This document shows positions 7,691 to 15,433 of a DNA stretch of 34,250 nt, in pieces. Position 1 is the stretch's first letter; every line of letters starts with the position of its first letter. Source of the stretch: Tabrizicola oligotrophica (GTDB taxonomy: Bacteria; Pseudomonadota; Alphaproteobacteria; Rhodobacterales; Rhodobacteraceae). The position numbers and the translations under genes are program-made. Under the pieces are notes generated by a model. It was not told where the DNA came from. It searched no databases and saw nothing but the letters and a program-made list of their open reading frames with translations. The stretch is from contig NZ_JAAIVJ010000020.1 of the NCBI RefSeq assembly GCF_011008935.1, positions 1 through 34,250 on the forward strand, written 5' to 3'.

Positions 7691-8832
7691 GCCGTGCCCT
7701 CCCGGATGGAACCTGCGACCGGATACATCGCCAGATGCCGGGCACGGATGATCAGAACCCACAGGATCACCGCGCCGATCTGGTGAGTGATCGCCACGTC
7801 CATATGCGCAGCCGTCAGGACCGTCGCGATGCCCAGCGCGACCTGCGCCACCAGCATCGCCATCACGCCATGAAATGCCCCGCGCGTCGCGCCATGGGCC
7901 GATTGCCGGCCGCGCAGCCACGCCACCATGCCAAAGGCCAGCACCAGATAGCCCGCCATCCGGTGCATGAACTGCACCAGCCCCGGGTTTTCAAAGAAAG
8001 CCGCCCAGACCGGGCGCCCCGGCACATAAAAGGCATCCGCCGGGAAGAACTGGCCGTTCATGTCGGGCCATGTCGGGAAACCGCGCCCCGCGTCGATCCC
8101 CGCAACCAGTGCACCGAGAAGGATCTGCAGGAAGGCGGCATGCATAAGCCCGGTCGACAGGCCGACAAGCTTGCGCTCCGCCGCGCGCCGGGCCTGCATC
8201 AGATCGGTCTCCGACCGGCCGAGCAGGAACACATACCAAGCCGTCAGCCCCAGAATGACGAAGGCAAGCCCCAGATGCGTGGCCAGCCGATAGCTTTCGA
8301 CATCGACATTCTCGCCGACAAAGCCCGATTTCACCATCCACCAGCCAATCGCGCCCTGCAGCCCACCCAGGGCGCCAAGGCCCAGAAGCCGCCCGTTCCA
8401 GCCCGCAGGAATGGCCCGCGCGGCCAGAAAACCGACGAACCCCAGCGCCCAGACCAGCCCGATCACCCGGCCAAGCTGACGGTGGCCCCATTCCCACCAG
8501 AAGATCGACTTGAACTCTTCCAACCCCATCTGGCTGTTTTGCAGCTGGAATTCCGGGCTGGCTTGATATTTTTCAAACTCCGCCACCCAATCCGTCTCGG
8601 ACAGGGGCGGGAGGGCGCCCGTCACCGGCTTCCATTCGGTGATCGACAGACCGGAATCGGTCAACCGCGTCAGGCCGCCCACCGCGATCATCATGGCAAC
8701 CAGCAGGAAAATCGCCACCAGCCAGACCCGGATGCCGCGCCGCGCGCCCCTGCGCCCGTCGATCAGACCGGGCGTCGCCGCCACTGGCGCCACCGCCCCG
8801 ACATCCTCAAACAGCTTGCGCTTTGCGGCCAT
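7687..8832 (-). CDS. ctaA: Heme A synthase (COX15/CtaA type 2)
   Basis: A 381-residue polytopic membrane protein that converts heme O to heme A for aa3 cytochrome oxidase. Conserved heme-ligand histidines occur as EWGHRQLGR (H117), ATHLGLA (H186), FMHRMAGY (H290) and ITHQIGA (H350). The motif TRLTDSGLSITEWKPV near the N-terminus is typical of the alphaproteobacterial/mitochondrial type. I chose the ATG at 8832, with AGGGGG about 5 nt upstream, over a GTG two codons earlier. A 7-bp inverted repeat (CCGGGCC/GGCCCGG) lies just upstream. The gene is translationally coupled to the peptidase downstream. Confidence 0.94.
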   Translation of the reverse strand: MAAKRKLFEDVGAVAPVAATPGLIDGRRGARRGIRVWLVAIFLLVAMMIAVGGLTRLTDSGLSITEWKPVTGALPPLSETDWVAEFEKYQASPEFQLQNSQMGLEEFKSIFWWEWGHRQLGRVIGLVWALGFVGFLAARAIPAGWNGRLLGLGALGGLQGAIGWWMVKSGFVGENVDVESYRLATHLGLAFVILGLTAWYVFLLGRSETDLMQARRAAERKLVGLSTGLMHAAFLQILLGALVAGIDAGRGFPTWPDMNGQFFPADAFYVPGRPVWAAFFENPGLVQFMHRMAGYLVLAFGMVAWLRGRQSAHGATRGAFHGVMAMLVAQVALGIATVLTAAHMDVAITHQIGAVILWVLIIRARHLAMYPVAGSIREGTA

Positions 8833-8883
8833 GGCCACCCCCTTCGCTTCCGGGCCAGAGACTAGGCCCGGCGCCGGGGGGCT

Positions 8884-9483
8884 TCAAGGCCCCGCAGCCG
8901 CCAAAACCTTTGGCGCCGCCCGGACCCCCGACAGCCACAGGCTGCCCTCGCGCATCCCGCCGCGGATGAGGAAACCGGGGGTGTCGACCTCGGGGAACTC
9001 GGCCTGCCAGTCGCGGAACCGGTCATTGCTGACCACCTGCGCCTGAAACCTGCGCGCCGCCCGCAGGATATGGTGATCGGCCTGCGTGCCTTTCGACACC
9101 ACCCGCACCTGTTCCTCGGGCAGGCCGATCTGCAAGGCCAGGTCGCGGTCATGCAGATAGCGCGTGCCGATCTTGTAGCCGACATTGGCGTCGAACATCA
9201 CGTCCACAGTCAGGCCCTGCGCCATCAGCTCGCGGATCACGTCCATCACCGGCCGCAAGGACGGCACCCCGTCGTTCCAGTGCAGCACGTTGGAGCCGTC
9301 GACGATGATATCCGCCCGACGCGCCGGCGCCGTCGGGCGGGGCCGGGAAAGCCGCAGCATCAAAAGCCAGATCGCGGCGATCAGGCAGGGGGCGGCCAGC
9401 ATGAAAAGAAGGTCAGACTCACCCGGAAGGGCCACGGCAAGGCCCATCAAACCGACAGACAGCAAGGCCAGAAGCAAAATCAT
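8884..9483 (-). CDS. Membrane-anchored NYN/Zc3h12a-type ribonuclease-like protein
   Basis: A 199-residue protein. Two hydrophobic segments fill residues 1-45 and a basic proline-rich linker follows. From about residue 57 there is a PIN-like NYN domain: IIVDGSNVLHW (D62), VDVMFDAN (D94, D98), ADHHIL (D136) and VSNDRF (D154). Acidic residues at these places form the metal-ion nuclease site in Zc3h12a/regnase-like proteins. It is probably an RNase tethered to the inner membrane; its target is unknown. It has its own predicted promoter and lies 51 nt upstream of ctaA. Confidence 0.78.
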   Translation of the reverse strand: MILLLALLSVGLMGLAVALPGESDLLFMLAAPCLIAAIWLLMLRLSRPRPTAPARRADIIVDGSNVLHWNDGVPSLRPVMDVIRELMAQGLTVDVMFDANVGYKIGTRYLHDRDLALQIGLPEEQVRVVSKGTQADHHILRAARRFQAQVVSNDRFRDWQAEFPEVDTPGFLIRGGMREGSLWLSGVRAAPKVLAAAGP

Positions 9484-9527
9484 GGTACAATCGCGAGATG
9501 ACGCGCGGAAGGAAATGTCTTGCCCAT

Positions 9528-9556
9528 CAGCATGACGAGGCCGCGTTTCAAGTCAA
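9528..9556 (-). promoter_or_regulatory. Predicted promoter for the NYN-domain gene
   Basis: On the minus strand, TTGACT (9551-9556) is followed after 17 bp by ATGCTG (9528-9533). The -35 is near consensus and the -10 is weak. The start would be ~38 nt upstream of the ATG at 9483. Confidence 0.42.
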
Positions 9557-9578
9557 GGGATTTGCAAGACCGACGCCG

Positions 9579-10817
9579 TCAGCGCAAGCGACGAAGCAGC
9601 TCCAGTGACGGCTCGCCCGTCACGGCAAGCCCCGAAGCCTGCTGATAGGCGATGATCGCCGCCCGGGTCTTGGCCCCCATCACCCCGTCGGACCCGCCGG
9701 TATCATAGCCCGCCGCCGTCAGCGCGCGCTGCAGCTCCTGCCGGTCGGCCATGGTCAGGCCCGAAGCATCCGGCCCCCAGTCAGCCTGCACCGCCGGACG
9801 GCCCAGCAGGCGGTCGGACAGATGTCCAACCCCGATCGCATAGCTTTCGGCATTGTTGTAGCGCAGGATCACGTTGAAATTCTGGGTCAGAAGGAAGGCC
9901 GGCCCGCCCACGCCCTTGGGCGCGATGATCGACCCGCCCGCCGGCACCGCCCCGCCACCAGCCGCGCCGACGCCAAGGTCCGACCACTCTGTCGCCGACT
10001 TGCCCTTGCCCCGGCCGAGCAGCGCCGGATTGAACCCCGCGGGCAGCCGCACTTCCCCGCCCCAGGGCAGACCGTGCTGCCAGCCGCTCCGCGCCAGATA
10101 GGCCGCGGTGGAGGCAAGGGCATCCGTCGGATCCTCACTCCAGATGTCGCGCCGCCCGTCGCCGGTGAAATCCACCGCGAAGGCCAGATAGCTGGTCGGG
10201 ATGAACTGGGTATGCCCCATCGCCCCGGCCCAGCTTCCGGTCATGCCGCGCGCGGAAACGTCGCCGTTGGCGATGATCTTCAGCGCCGCCGTCAGCTGGC
10301 TTTCAAAGAACGCGCCGCGCCGCCCGTCATAGGCCAGTGTCGCCAGCGCCGAGACCACCGGCACCACCCCGCGCCGCGTGCCGAAAAAGGATTCCAGCCC
10401 CCAGACGGCAGCGACCACATGCGCCTCCACGCCATAGCGCGCCGCGATCTGGCCCAGAACTCCACCATATTGCCGCAGCTTCTGCTGGCCGAGACTCACC
10501 CGTTCGGGCTTTGCCGCAATCGCCAGATAGTCCTCCAGCGTGCGGGTGAATTCGGTCTGGTTGCGGTCTTTCTCGATGACCTCGGGCAGATAGCCGGCAA
10601 AGCCCATCGCCTCGTCGATCACGTCCCCCGGAACGCCCCGCGCCGCCGCGCGGGTCCGATAGCCCGCCACCCAGGCGTCAAAGCCCGCATTGGGCACCGG
10701 CCGCGGCGCGGCTTCGGCCTGCGCGACCCCGACCGGACCGCGCCCACCGCCAACACAGGCCGAAAGTCCGACCGCCGTCAGCCCAAGAACCGCCGCCCGC
10801 CGCGAAAGGAACTGCAT
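9579..10817 (-). CDS. Lytic murein transglycosylase, lipoprotein, with peptidoglycan-binding domain
   Basis: A 412-residue exported protein. The N-terminus has twin arginines (SRRAAV) and a lipobox LSAC with the lipidated cysteine at 21. The SLT/MltB-type catalytic domain spans about 45-330, with the catalytic glutamate in AVWGLESFFG (E142) and GHTQFIPTSY typical of MltB enzymes. The C-terminal ~60 residues (SDGVMGAKTRAAI) form a PG_binding_1 domain. It cleaves murein glycan strands to 1,6-anhydro products in the periplasm. It lies 157 bp after trmJ, in a gap that holds a degenerate hairpin-ATATTT repeat. Confidence 0.92.
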   Translation of the reverse strand: MQFLSRRAAVLGLTAVGLSACVGGGRGPVGVAQAEAAPRPVPNAGFDAWVAGYRTRAAARGVPGDVIDEAMGFAGYLPEVIEKDRNQTEFTRTLEDYLAIAAKPERVSLGQQKLRQYGGVLGQIAARYGVEAHVVAAVWGLESFFGTRRGVVPVVSALATLAYDGRRGAFFESQLTAALKIIANGDVSARGMTGSWAGAMGHTQFIPTSYLAFAVDFTGDGRRDIWSEDPTDALASTAAYLARSGWQHGLPWGGEVRLPAGFNPALLGRGKGKSATEWSDLGVGAAGGGAVPAGGSIIAPKGVGGPAFLLTQNFNVILRYNNAESYAIGVGHLSDRLLGRPAVQADWGPDASGLTMADRQELQRALTAAGYDTGGSDGVMGAKTRAAIIAYQQASGLAVTGEPSLELLRRLR

Positions 10818-10890
10818 GGCATTGCCTCGTCATCTGCCCGTCTTTTGCGGCCAGCCTAGTCGAGAACCCGCACAACTTGAATCAAATTTG

Positions 10891-10920
10891 CTTTCATACT
10901 GGCTTAAATATCCAATTCCC
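10891..10920 (-). repeat. Degenerate copy of the hairpin-ATATTT intergenic repeat
   Basis: On the minus strand GGATATTTAAGCC followed by AGTATGAAAG resembles the tail of the better copies at 2148, 16707 and 18979. The GC hairpin part is not conserved, although the adjacent sequence is GC-palindromic. As in the other copies, it lies between two genes read in the same (minus) direction. Confidence 0.45.
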
Positions 10921-10974
10921 GCCGATGGGTCCGGCGCGCGGTCCTCAGGTTCGCCCGGCGCCGGGACAGTCCGG

Positions 10975-11718
10975 CTATTCGCCCTCGCCCTGCTGGCGCA
11001 GCTTGTAGGCAATCTGGCGCAACATGCCGTGGAAGGTCTGCACCTCGGCCCGGGTCAGCCCCAGCCGCCCCCACATGTTGCGCAGGTTCAGCCGCATTCC
11101 TGCCGCCTTGGTGGGCGGAAAGAAGAACCCCGCCGCTTCCAGCCGCTCCTCGAAGTGATCGCCCAGCTTTTCCACCTCTTCCCGCGTGGCGAAATCGGTG
11201 CGGCCCATCACCATGACTTCCGGCGCGACCTCGGCCTTCTGCCGCCCCCATTCATAAGCCAGCAACAGCGCCGACTGCCCCAGATTGAGGCTGGCGAAAT
11301 CGGGGTTCACCGGCACGGTGATGATCGCATTGGCCGGGGCGACATCCTCGTTTTCCAGCCCTGCGCGCTCGGGGCCGAACAGAATGCCCACCCGCTTGCC
11401 CTCGGCTCCCATGGCCCGCGCCATTTCCATGGCGCGCTCGGGCGTCACCACGGGTTTGACCAGCTCGCGCGACCGCGCGGTGGTGGCAAAGACGAAGTCA
11501 CAATCCGCGATCGCCTGCCCCAGATCCGGAAACAGCCCGGCATGATCCAGCACCCGCCCCGCGCCCGAGGCCATGGCATTGGCCTTCGGGTTCGGCCAGC
11601 CGTCGCGCGGCGCCACGATCCGCATGCGGTCCAGGCCGAAATTCAGCATCGCCCGCGCCGCCGCGCCGATGTTCTCGCCCATCTGCGGGCGCACGAGGAT
11701 AAGGACCGGGGGGATCAT
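10975..11718 (-). CDS. trmJ: TrmJ-family RNA 2'-O-methyltransferase (SPOUT)
   Basis: A 247-residue SpoU/TrmH-class methyltransferase. The N-terminal motif RPQMGENIGAAARAMLNFGL, the ILFGPERAGLENED loop and NPDFASLNLGQSALLLAYEW build the trefoil-knot SAM site. The C-terminal extension (~170-247) is typical of TrmJ/LasT. It probably methylates the ribose at tRNA position 32; rRNA targets are possible for relatives. The ATG at 11718 has AAGGG 9 nt upstream. It is divergent from the TfoX-domain gene across 69 bp. Confidence 0.88.
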   Translation of the reverse strand: MIPPVLILVRPQMGENIGAAARAMLNFGLDRMRIVAPRDGWPNPKANAMASGAGRVLDHAGLFPDLGQAIADCDFVFATTARSRELVKPVVTPERAMEMARAMGAEGKRVGILFGPERAGLENEDVAPANAIITVPVNPDFASLNLGQSALLLAYEWGRQKAEVAPEVMVMGRTDFATREEVEKLGDHFEERLEAAGFFFPPTKAAGMRLNLRNMWGRLGLTRAEVQTFHGMLRQIAYKLRQQGEGE

Positions 11719-11729
11719 GCAAACACCCT

Positions 11730-11758
11730 TTGGAATGGCTCGACCGGCCTGTTACCCT
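11730..11758 (+). promoter_or_regulatory. Predicted promoter for the TfoX-N / ThiE-like operon
   Basis: TTGGAA (11730-11735), a 17-bp spacer and TACCCT (11753-11758) lie in the 69-bp divergent gap, giving a start ~23 nt before the ATG at 11788. Confidence 0.42.
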
Positions 11759-11787
11759 AATCGCGGCAGAACGGAAAGGTGCGCGCC

Positions 11788-12135
11788 ATGGCCTATGACG
11801 AAGGGTTGGCCCAGATCCTGCGCGACGATCTCGCGGGCGAACCGGTGAGCGAACGCAAGATGTTCGGCGGCCTGGCCTTTCTTCTGCACGGACACATGGT
11901 CTGCGGCATTCACAAGGGCGGGGCGATGTTTCGGGTCGGCAAGGCGCATGAGGCCGAGGCCCTCGCACTGCCCGGCGTCGGGCAGATGCTGTTCACCGGC
12001 AAGCCGATGGCAGGCATGGTCGATGTCGCCGACGATGCCATTGCAACCGACAGCACGCGCGCGCGCCTGATGCAGCTGGCGCTTTCCACCGCCCGCGCCT
12101 TGCCGCCCAAGGTAGCCAAGCCGCGGAAAGGCTGA
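11788..12135 (+). CDS. TfoX N-terminal domain protein
   Basis: A 115-residue protein. SERKMFGGLAFLLHGHMVCGI and the following FRVGKAHEAEAL / FTGKPMAGMVDV segments match the TfoX_N fold (a small domain found alone in many proteobacteria). It lacks the C-terminal TfoX domain, so it should not be read as a competence regulator. The ATG at 11788 is preferred over a GTG at 11779 because GGAAAGG is spaced correctly for the ATG. It is probably co-transcribed with the next gene 33 nt downstream. The molecular role is unknown. Confidence 0.8.
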   Translation: MAYDEGLAQILRDDLAGEPVSERKMFGGLAFLLHGHMVCGIHKGGAMFRVGKAHEAEALALPGVGQMLFTGKPMAGMVDVADDAIATDSTRARLMQLALSTARALPPKVAKPRKG

Positions 12136-12168
12136 TAAGCGGGGGCGGATTGCCGAGAAGGAACGCCC

Positions 12169-12789
12169 ATGCCCGCCGAAGACCGCCCGCAGATCACGCT
12201 CATCACGCCGCCCGCCCTGGACCTTGAGGTGTTCCCGGACCGTCTGGCGCGGGTTCTGGACTCGGTGGAAGTGGCTTGCCTGCGTCTGGCCCTGGCCTCG
12301 CGCGACGAGGACGAAATCCTGCGCGCCGGCGACGCCTGCCGCGTGGTGGCGCATGAGCGCGACGTGGCCATCGTCGTCGAGAACCATGTGCTGATGGTGG
12401 AGCGGCTTGGGCTGGACGGCGTGCATCTGACCGATGGCGCACGCTCGGTCCGCAAGGTGCGCAAGGATCTCGGACAGGACGCCATTGTCGGCGCCTTCTG
12501 TGGCACCACCCGGCATGAGGGCATGAGCGCGGCCGAGGCCGGGGCCGATTATGCGGCCTTCGGCCCGCTGGGCGAAACCGCGCTTGGCAAGGGCGAGCGC
12601 GCCGATTTCGAGCTGTTCGAATGGTGGAGCGCCATGATCGAGGTGCCCTGCATTGCCGAGGGCGCGCTGACGGCGGCGCTGATCGAGAAATTCGGCCCCG
12701 TCACCGATTTCTTCGGCATCGGTGCAGAAGTCTGGGGCGCGGAAGACCCCGTCGCCGCGCTGCAGGCGCTGATCGCCCCCCTGGGCTGA
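12169..12789 (+). CDS. Thiamine phosphate synthase-like (ThiE/TenI fold) protein
   Basis: A 206-residue TIM-barrel protein resembling ThiE/TenI: ITLITPP at the first strand, GLDGVHL, DYAAFGP and FFGIGAEVW. Several ThiE substrate residues look changed. The strand-2 motif (QxRxK in ThiE) reads CLRLA, keeping only R39, and the ND pair that holds pyrophosphate/Mg reads N72-H73. It may be a TenI-like or repurposed homologue rather than a working thiamine phosphate synthase. The ribosome site GAAGGAAC precedes the ATG. No TPP riboswitch is seen upstream. Confidence 0.75.
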   Translation: MPAEDRPQITLITPPALDLEVFPDRLARVLDSVEVACLRLALASRDEDEILRAGDACRVVAHERDVAIVVENHVLMVERLGLDGVHLTDGARSVRKVRKDLGQDAIVGAFCGTTRHEGMSAAEAGADYAAFGPLGETALGKGERADFELFEWWSAMIEVPCIAEGALTAALIEKFGPVTDFFGIGAEVWGAEDPVAALQALIAPLG

Positions 12790-12790
12790 T

Positions 12791-12867
12791 CTCCTCGTCG
12801 GCTGACCTCCTCGTCGGCTGCGCCGCTCGTCGGGGATCTCGACGAGAAGCCAGAGGCGCCCGAGGAG
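12791..12867. repeat. Short tandem and inverted repeats in the convergent gap
   Basis: CTCCTCGTCGGCTG occurs at 12791-12804 and 12807-12820 (16-bp period). It is followed by a perfect 7-bp hairpin CTCGTCG/CGACGAG (12826-12832/12840-12846). CTCCTCG at 12807-12813 can also pair with CGAGGAG at 12861-12867. It lies between the convergent ThiE-like and olsA stops. It may end both transcripts, but there is no T run. Confidence 0.4.
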
Positions 12868-12874
12868 AGGCGCG

Positions 12875-13711
12875 CTATTCCACGGCCAGAGAATGACTGG
12901 CCCGGATCACCCGTTCGCAATGCAGTGCCAGATCCTTGCGACTGGGAAAGGCATCCACCGGCACCTCGGGGTGAAAGATCACCTCGACCCGCCCCTGCCG
13001 CCGCGCGGCCAGCGTCATCAGAAGATGCGGGCCGAAGGCCATGTCACCCCACCAGCCGTATTGCCGCGGATCCTGCCCCGGCGCGGCATGGTAGATCACT
13101 GTCACCGGCTGGATGAACATCACCCGGTCAAGGCCGTGGCTGTAGAAGGCCTGAAACAGGCTCGACTTGAACGGCAGGACCCGAAGCGCGTCGGTCGATG
13201 TGCCTTCGGGGAAAAAGCACAGCTTGTGCCCGGCCCGCAGCCGCTCTTCGAACAGCTCTTGCTGCGCCTTGGCCTCGGTCCCCTTGCGGGCGATGAACAC
13301 CGTCCCCGTCGCCCGCGCCAGCCAGCCGATCGCGGGCCAACCCGCCACTTCGGCCTTGGAGACGAAATAGACCCGCTGCACCGCGTTCAGGGTGAAGATG
13401 TCCAGCCAGGACGAATGGTTGGCCACCACCGCCCCCTTTTGCCGCATCGGCCTGCCGGAAACGGTCAACGGCAGGCGCATCAGCACAAAGGCCAGCTTGC
13501 AGACCCCCTGCGTGATGAACGGCGTGATGGGCCGGGCCTGCCCGAACAGCGGCCGCTCGATCAGGCGCAGCACCAGAAGCAGCACAAGACCGCCATAGGT
13601 GACAAGGCCCAGCATGCCCCCGCGCAAGCCGACCCGCGCCCAGCCGATCACCCCCGGCCGTTCAACCGCGATCGGCACCTCGCGCCAGTCGGTATGCCCC
13701 GCCGCGCTCAT
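12875..13711 (-). CDS. olsA: Lyso-ornithine lipid O-acyltransferase (PlsC family)
   Basis: A 278-residue PlsC-type acyltransferase with a hydrophobic N-terminal segment (~30-50). The catalytic HX4D motif is in NHSSWLD (H99, D104) and the substrate motif is FPEGTS (167-172). Coupling to an OlsB-type gene (ATGA overlap at 13708-13711) marks it as OlsA, which adds the second acyl chain to lyso-ornithine lipid at the inner membrane. By itself the sequence could also be a phosphatidic-acid-forming PlsC. Confidence 0.85.
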   Translation of the reverse strand: MSAAGHTDWREVPIAVERPGVIGWARVGLRGGMLGLVTYGGLVLLLVLRLIERPLFGQARPITPFITQGVCKLAFVLMRLPLTVSGRPMRQKGAVVANHSSWLDIFTLNAVQRVYFVSKAEVAGWPAIGWLARATGTVFIARKGTEAKAQQELFEERLRAGHKLCFFPEGTSTDALRVLPFKSSLFQAFYSHGLDRVMFIQPVTVIYHAAPGQDPRQYGWWGDMAFGPHLLMTLAARRQGRVEVIFHPEVPVDAFPSRKDLALHCERVIRASHSLAVE

Positions 13712-14493
13712 CCCCGCGCGGCCTTCTTGCGGATCCAGAACTCGCGGTGCTTGTCGCTCATCCCGGCGGTGTCAAGGATCAGGCAGACATCGGTGGTGTT
13801 GAACTCATGGTCGACAAAGGCCCCTTCGCCGACAAAGCCCCCCAGCCGCAGATAGGCCTTGATGAGCGCGGGCGTCCCCGACAGCGCGGCGCGGCGGTCC
13901 AGCGCTGCGGGCGGGACGATATCCATCGCCGCCGCATGGGGTGGCAGGGCCCGCACCCGCAGTTCGGGCGGCGCAAGATGGTGATGGGCGAGATAGGACA
14001 AGGGCTGCGCAAGAGCCTGCACATCCGTGCCGTGAAACGAGGCCGTGCCGAAGAGAACCTCGATGTCGCGCTCCAGCACATAGCCGGCCAGCGCGTTCCA
14101 CAGCTGCAACATGGCGCTGCCGCCGCGATAGGCGGGATGCACGCAGGACCGGCCCAGCTCCACCAGTTTGCGCCCGGTGGCCTTCAGCGCCGTCAGGTCA
14201 TATTCGCTTTCCGAATAATAGCGTCCCGGCCCGGACAGCCGATCCGAGGGCAACAGCCGGTAGGCGCCCACGACATCATCAAGCCGGGCGGCGTCCCGGC
14301 GGGGGTCGATCAGCAGCAGGTGATCGAAATGCGGGTCGAAGGCATCGGTTTCCAGCTGTTGGTCGTGGTCCACCATGGGCCCCTCGGCCCCCAGCTCCTG
14401 CACGAAAACCCGGTACCGCAGCCGCTGGGCCGCGCGCAGGTCGCGCTCGTCGCGGGCAAGGCGCAAGACAAAGGCGTTGTCGTCGTCAATCAT
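13708..14493 (-). CDS. olsB: L-ornithine N-alpha-acyltransferase
   Basis: A 261-residue OlsB-type GNAT-related acyltransferase that links a 3-hydroxyacyl group from ACP to ornithine, the first step of ornithine-lipid synthesis. Seen motifs are RLRYRVFVQELGAEG, LVELGRSCVHPAYRGG (acyl-donor loop), LFGTASFHG and a C-terminal FNTTDVCLILD. The ATG at 14493 matches the family N-terminus (MIDDDNAFVLRLARD); a longer reading to 14607 is unsupported. A promoter-like element lies 33 bp upstream, and a CtrA-type box lies further out. Confidence 0.88.
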   Translation of the reverse strand: MIDDDNAFVLRLARDERDLRAAQRLRYRVFVQELGAEGPMVDHDQQLETDAFDPHFDHLLLIDPRRDAARLDDVVGAYRLLPSDRLSGPGRYYSESEYDLTALKATGRKLVELGRSCVHPAYRGGSAMLQLWNALAGYVLERDIEVLFGTASFHGTDVQALAQPLSYLAHHHLAPPELRVRALPPHAAAMDIVPPAALDRRAALSGTPALIKAYLRLGGFVGEGAFVDHEFNTTDVCLILDTAGMSDKHREFWIRKKAARG

Positions 14494-14525
14494 TCCCCGG
14501 CCAATTCCCGCCCCACGCGCCAAGG

Positions 14526-14554
14526 GTTCTAAGCCGGGCCGGGCCGCATTGCAA
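14526..14554 (-). promoter_or_regulatory. Predicted promoter for olsB-olsA
   Basis: On the minus strand, TTGCAA (14549-14554), a 17-bp spacer and TAGAAC (14526-14531). The predicted start lies ~25 nt upstream of the olsB ATG. Confidence 0.48.
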
Positions 14555-14606
14555 CCGGACCCAATCTGGACGTGAGGCAGATAACGCAACGCAATCCCAG
14601 ATTGCA

Positions 14607-14621
14607 TTAATCAGCTGTTAA
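14607..14621. promoter_or_regulatory. CtrA-type binding box (TTAA-N7-TTAA)
   Basis: TTAATCAGCTGTTAA is an exact match to the TTAA-N7-TTAA core used by the alphaproteobacterial cell-cycle regulator CtrA. In such GC-rich DNA this is unlikely to be frequent by chance. It lies ~90 bp upstream of the predicted olsB start site and behind the DUF3553 gene, about 215 bp from chpT. Next to it is a 15-base perfect hairpin sequence GCAATC-CCA-GATTGC (14591-14605). Occupancy by CtrA is inference. Confidence 0.45.
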
Positions 14622-14633
14622 CCCAATACTGCG

Positions 14634-14807
14634 TCAAATGCCGAAAACGGGGATCAGATCGACCAGCGAAAGATCGATCACCCGCTTGCCGGCGTGTTCG
14701 AAGTTCACGGTCGCCTTGTTGTTGATGTTGGACTGCACCTGCCCCAGCCCCCAATCGGGCTGGCCGGGATGGCGCACCAGCATGCCCGGTTCCAGAAGTG
14801 CTGCCAT
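14634..14807 (-). CDS. DUF3553 domain protein
   Basis: A 57-residue protein that matches the small DUF3553 family: LEPGMLVRHPGQPDWGLGQV near the start and HAGKRVIDLSLVDLIPVF at the end, suggesting an SH3-like barrel. The function is unknown; similar short domains occur in some UvrD-type helicases. The ATG at 14807 has AGGGGG 5 nt upstream; a TTG six codons earlier is less likely. Only 29 bp separates it from divergent chpT, so its promoter probably lies inside chpT coding DNA. Confidence 0.82.
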   Translation of the reverse strand: MAALLEPGMLVRHPGQPDWGLGQVQSNINNKATVNFEHAGKRVIDLSLVDLIPVFGI

Positions 14808-14836
14808 TTTGGCCCCCTGTTTCAAAGGATTGCCCG

Positions 14837-15433
14837 ATGCTGGACAAGCCAGATATCGCCGCCCTGCTCGGTTCGCGCATTTGTCACGATCTTATCAGCC
14901 CGATCGGCGCGATCAGCAATGGGGTGGAGTTGTTGCTGATGGATGGCATGGCCAAAGGCCCAGAGATGACGCTGGTGGCCGAAAGCGTGGCCCATGCCAA
15001 TGCCCGCATCCGGTTTTTCCGGGTGGCCTTTGGCCAGACCTCGATGGATCAGCGCATCGGCCTGGCCGAAGTTCGCAGCATCCTTGGCGATCTGGCGCGC
15101 GGCAGCCGCATCACGGTTGACTGGCACGCGCCGCCCGATCTGTCCCGACGCGAGACCAAGCTGGCCTTCCTCTGCCTGCTCTGCCTCGAAACGGCCCTCG
15201 GTCAGGGCGGGCGCATCACGGTAGAACGCGGCGAGGCCCGCTGGACCCTGACCGGCAGCGCCCCCCGTCTGCGCATCGACCCCGATCTGTGGGAAACCCT
15301 GTCAAACCCGCAGGCCGGCGCCGAGGTCGGCGCAGGCCAGGTGCAATTCATGCTGGTGCCGGACGAGATCGCGCGCCAGCACCGCCGCCTGACCGTGGAA
15401 ATCAGCGAGACGGAAATCCGGCTTACGTTCTGA
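14837..15433 (+). CDS. chpT: Histidine phosphotransferase ChpT
   Basis: A 198-residue protein with the ChpT signature [23 protein letters not shown]-type helix; the phospho-accepting histidine is H17. The rest forms a degenerate histidine-kinase-like ATPase fold that does not bind ATP in known ChpT. ChpT passes phosphate from CckA to CtrA (and CpdR), controlling motility, GTA production and cell-cycle genes in this order. AAAGGAT lies about 7 nt before the ATG. Its stop overlaps the convergent proA stop by 11 nt, so the two mRNAs are complementary at their ends. Confidence 0.9.
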   Translation: MLDKPDIAALLGSRICHDLISPIGAISNGVELLLMDGMAKGPEMTLVAESVAHANARIRFFRVAFGQTSMDQRIGLAEVRSILGDLARGSRITVDWHAPPDLSRRETKLAFLCLLCLETALGQGGRITVERGEARWTLTGSAPRLRIDPDLWETLSNPQAGAEVGAGQVQFMLVPDEIARQHRRLTVEISETEIRLTF

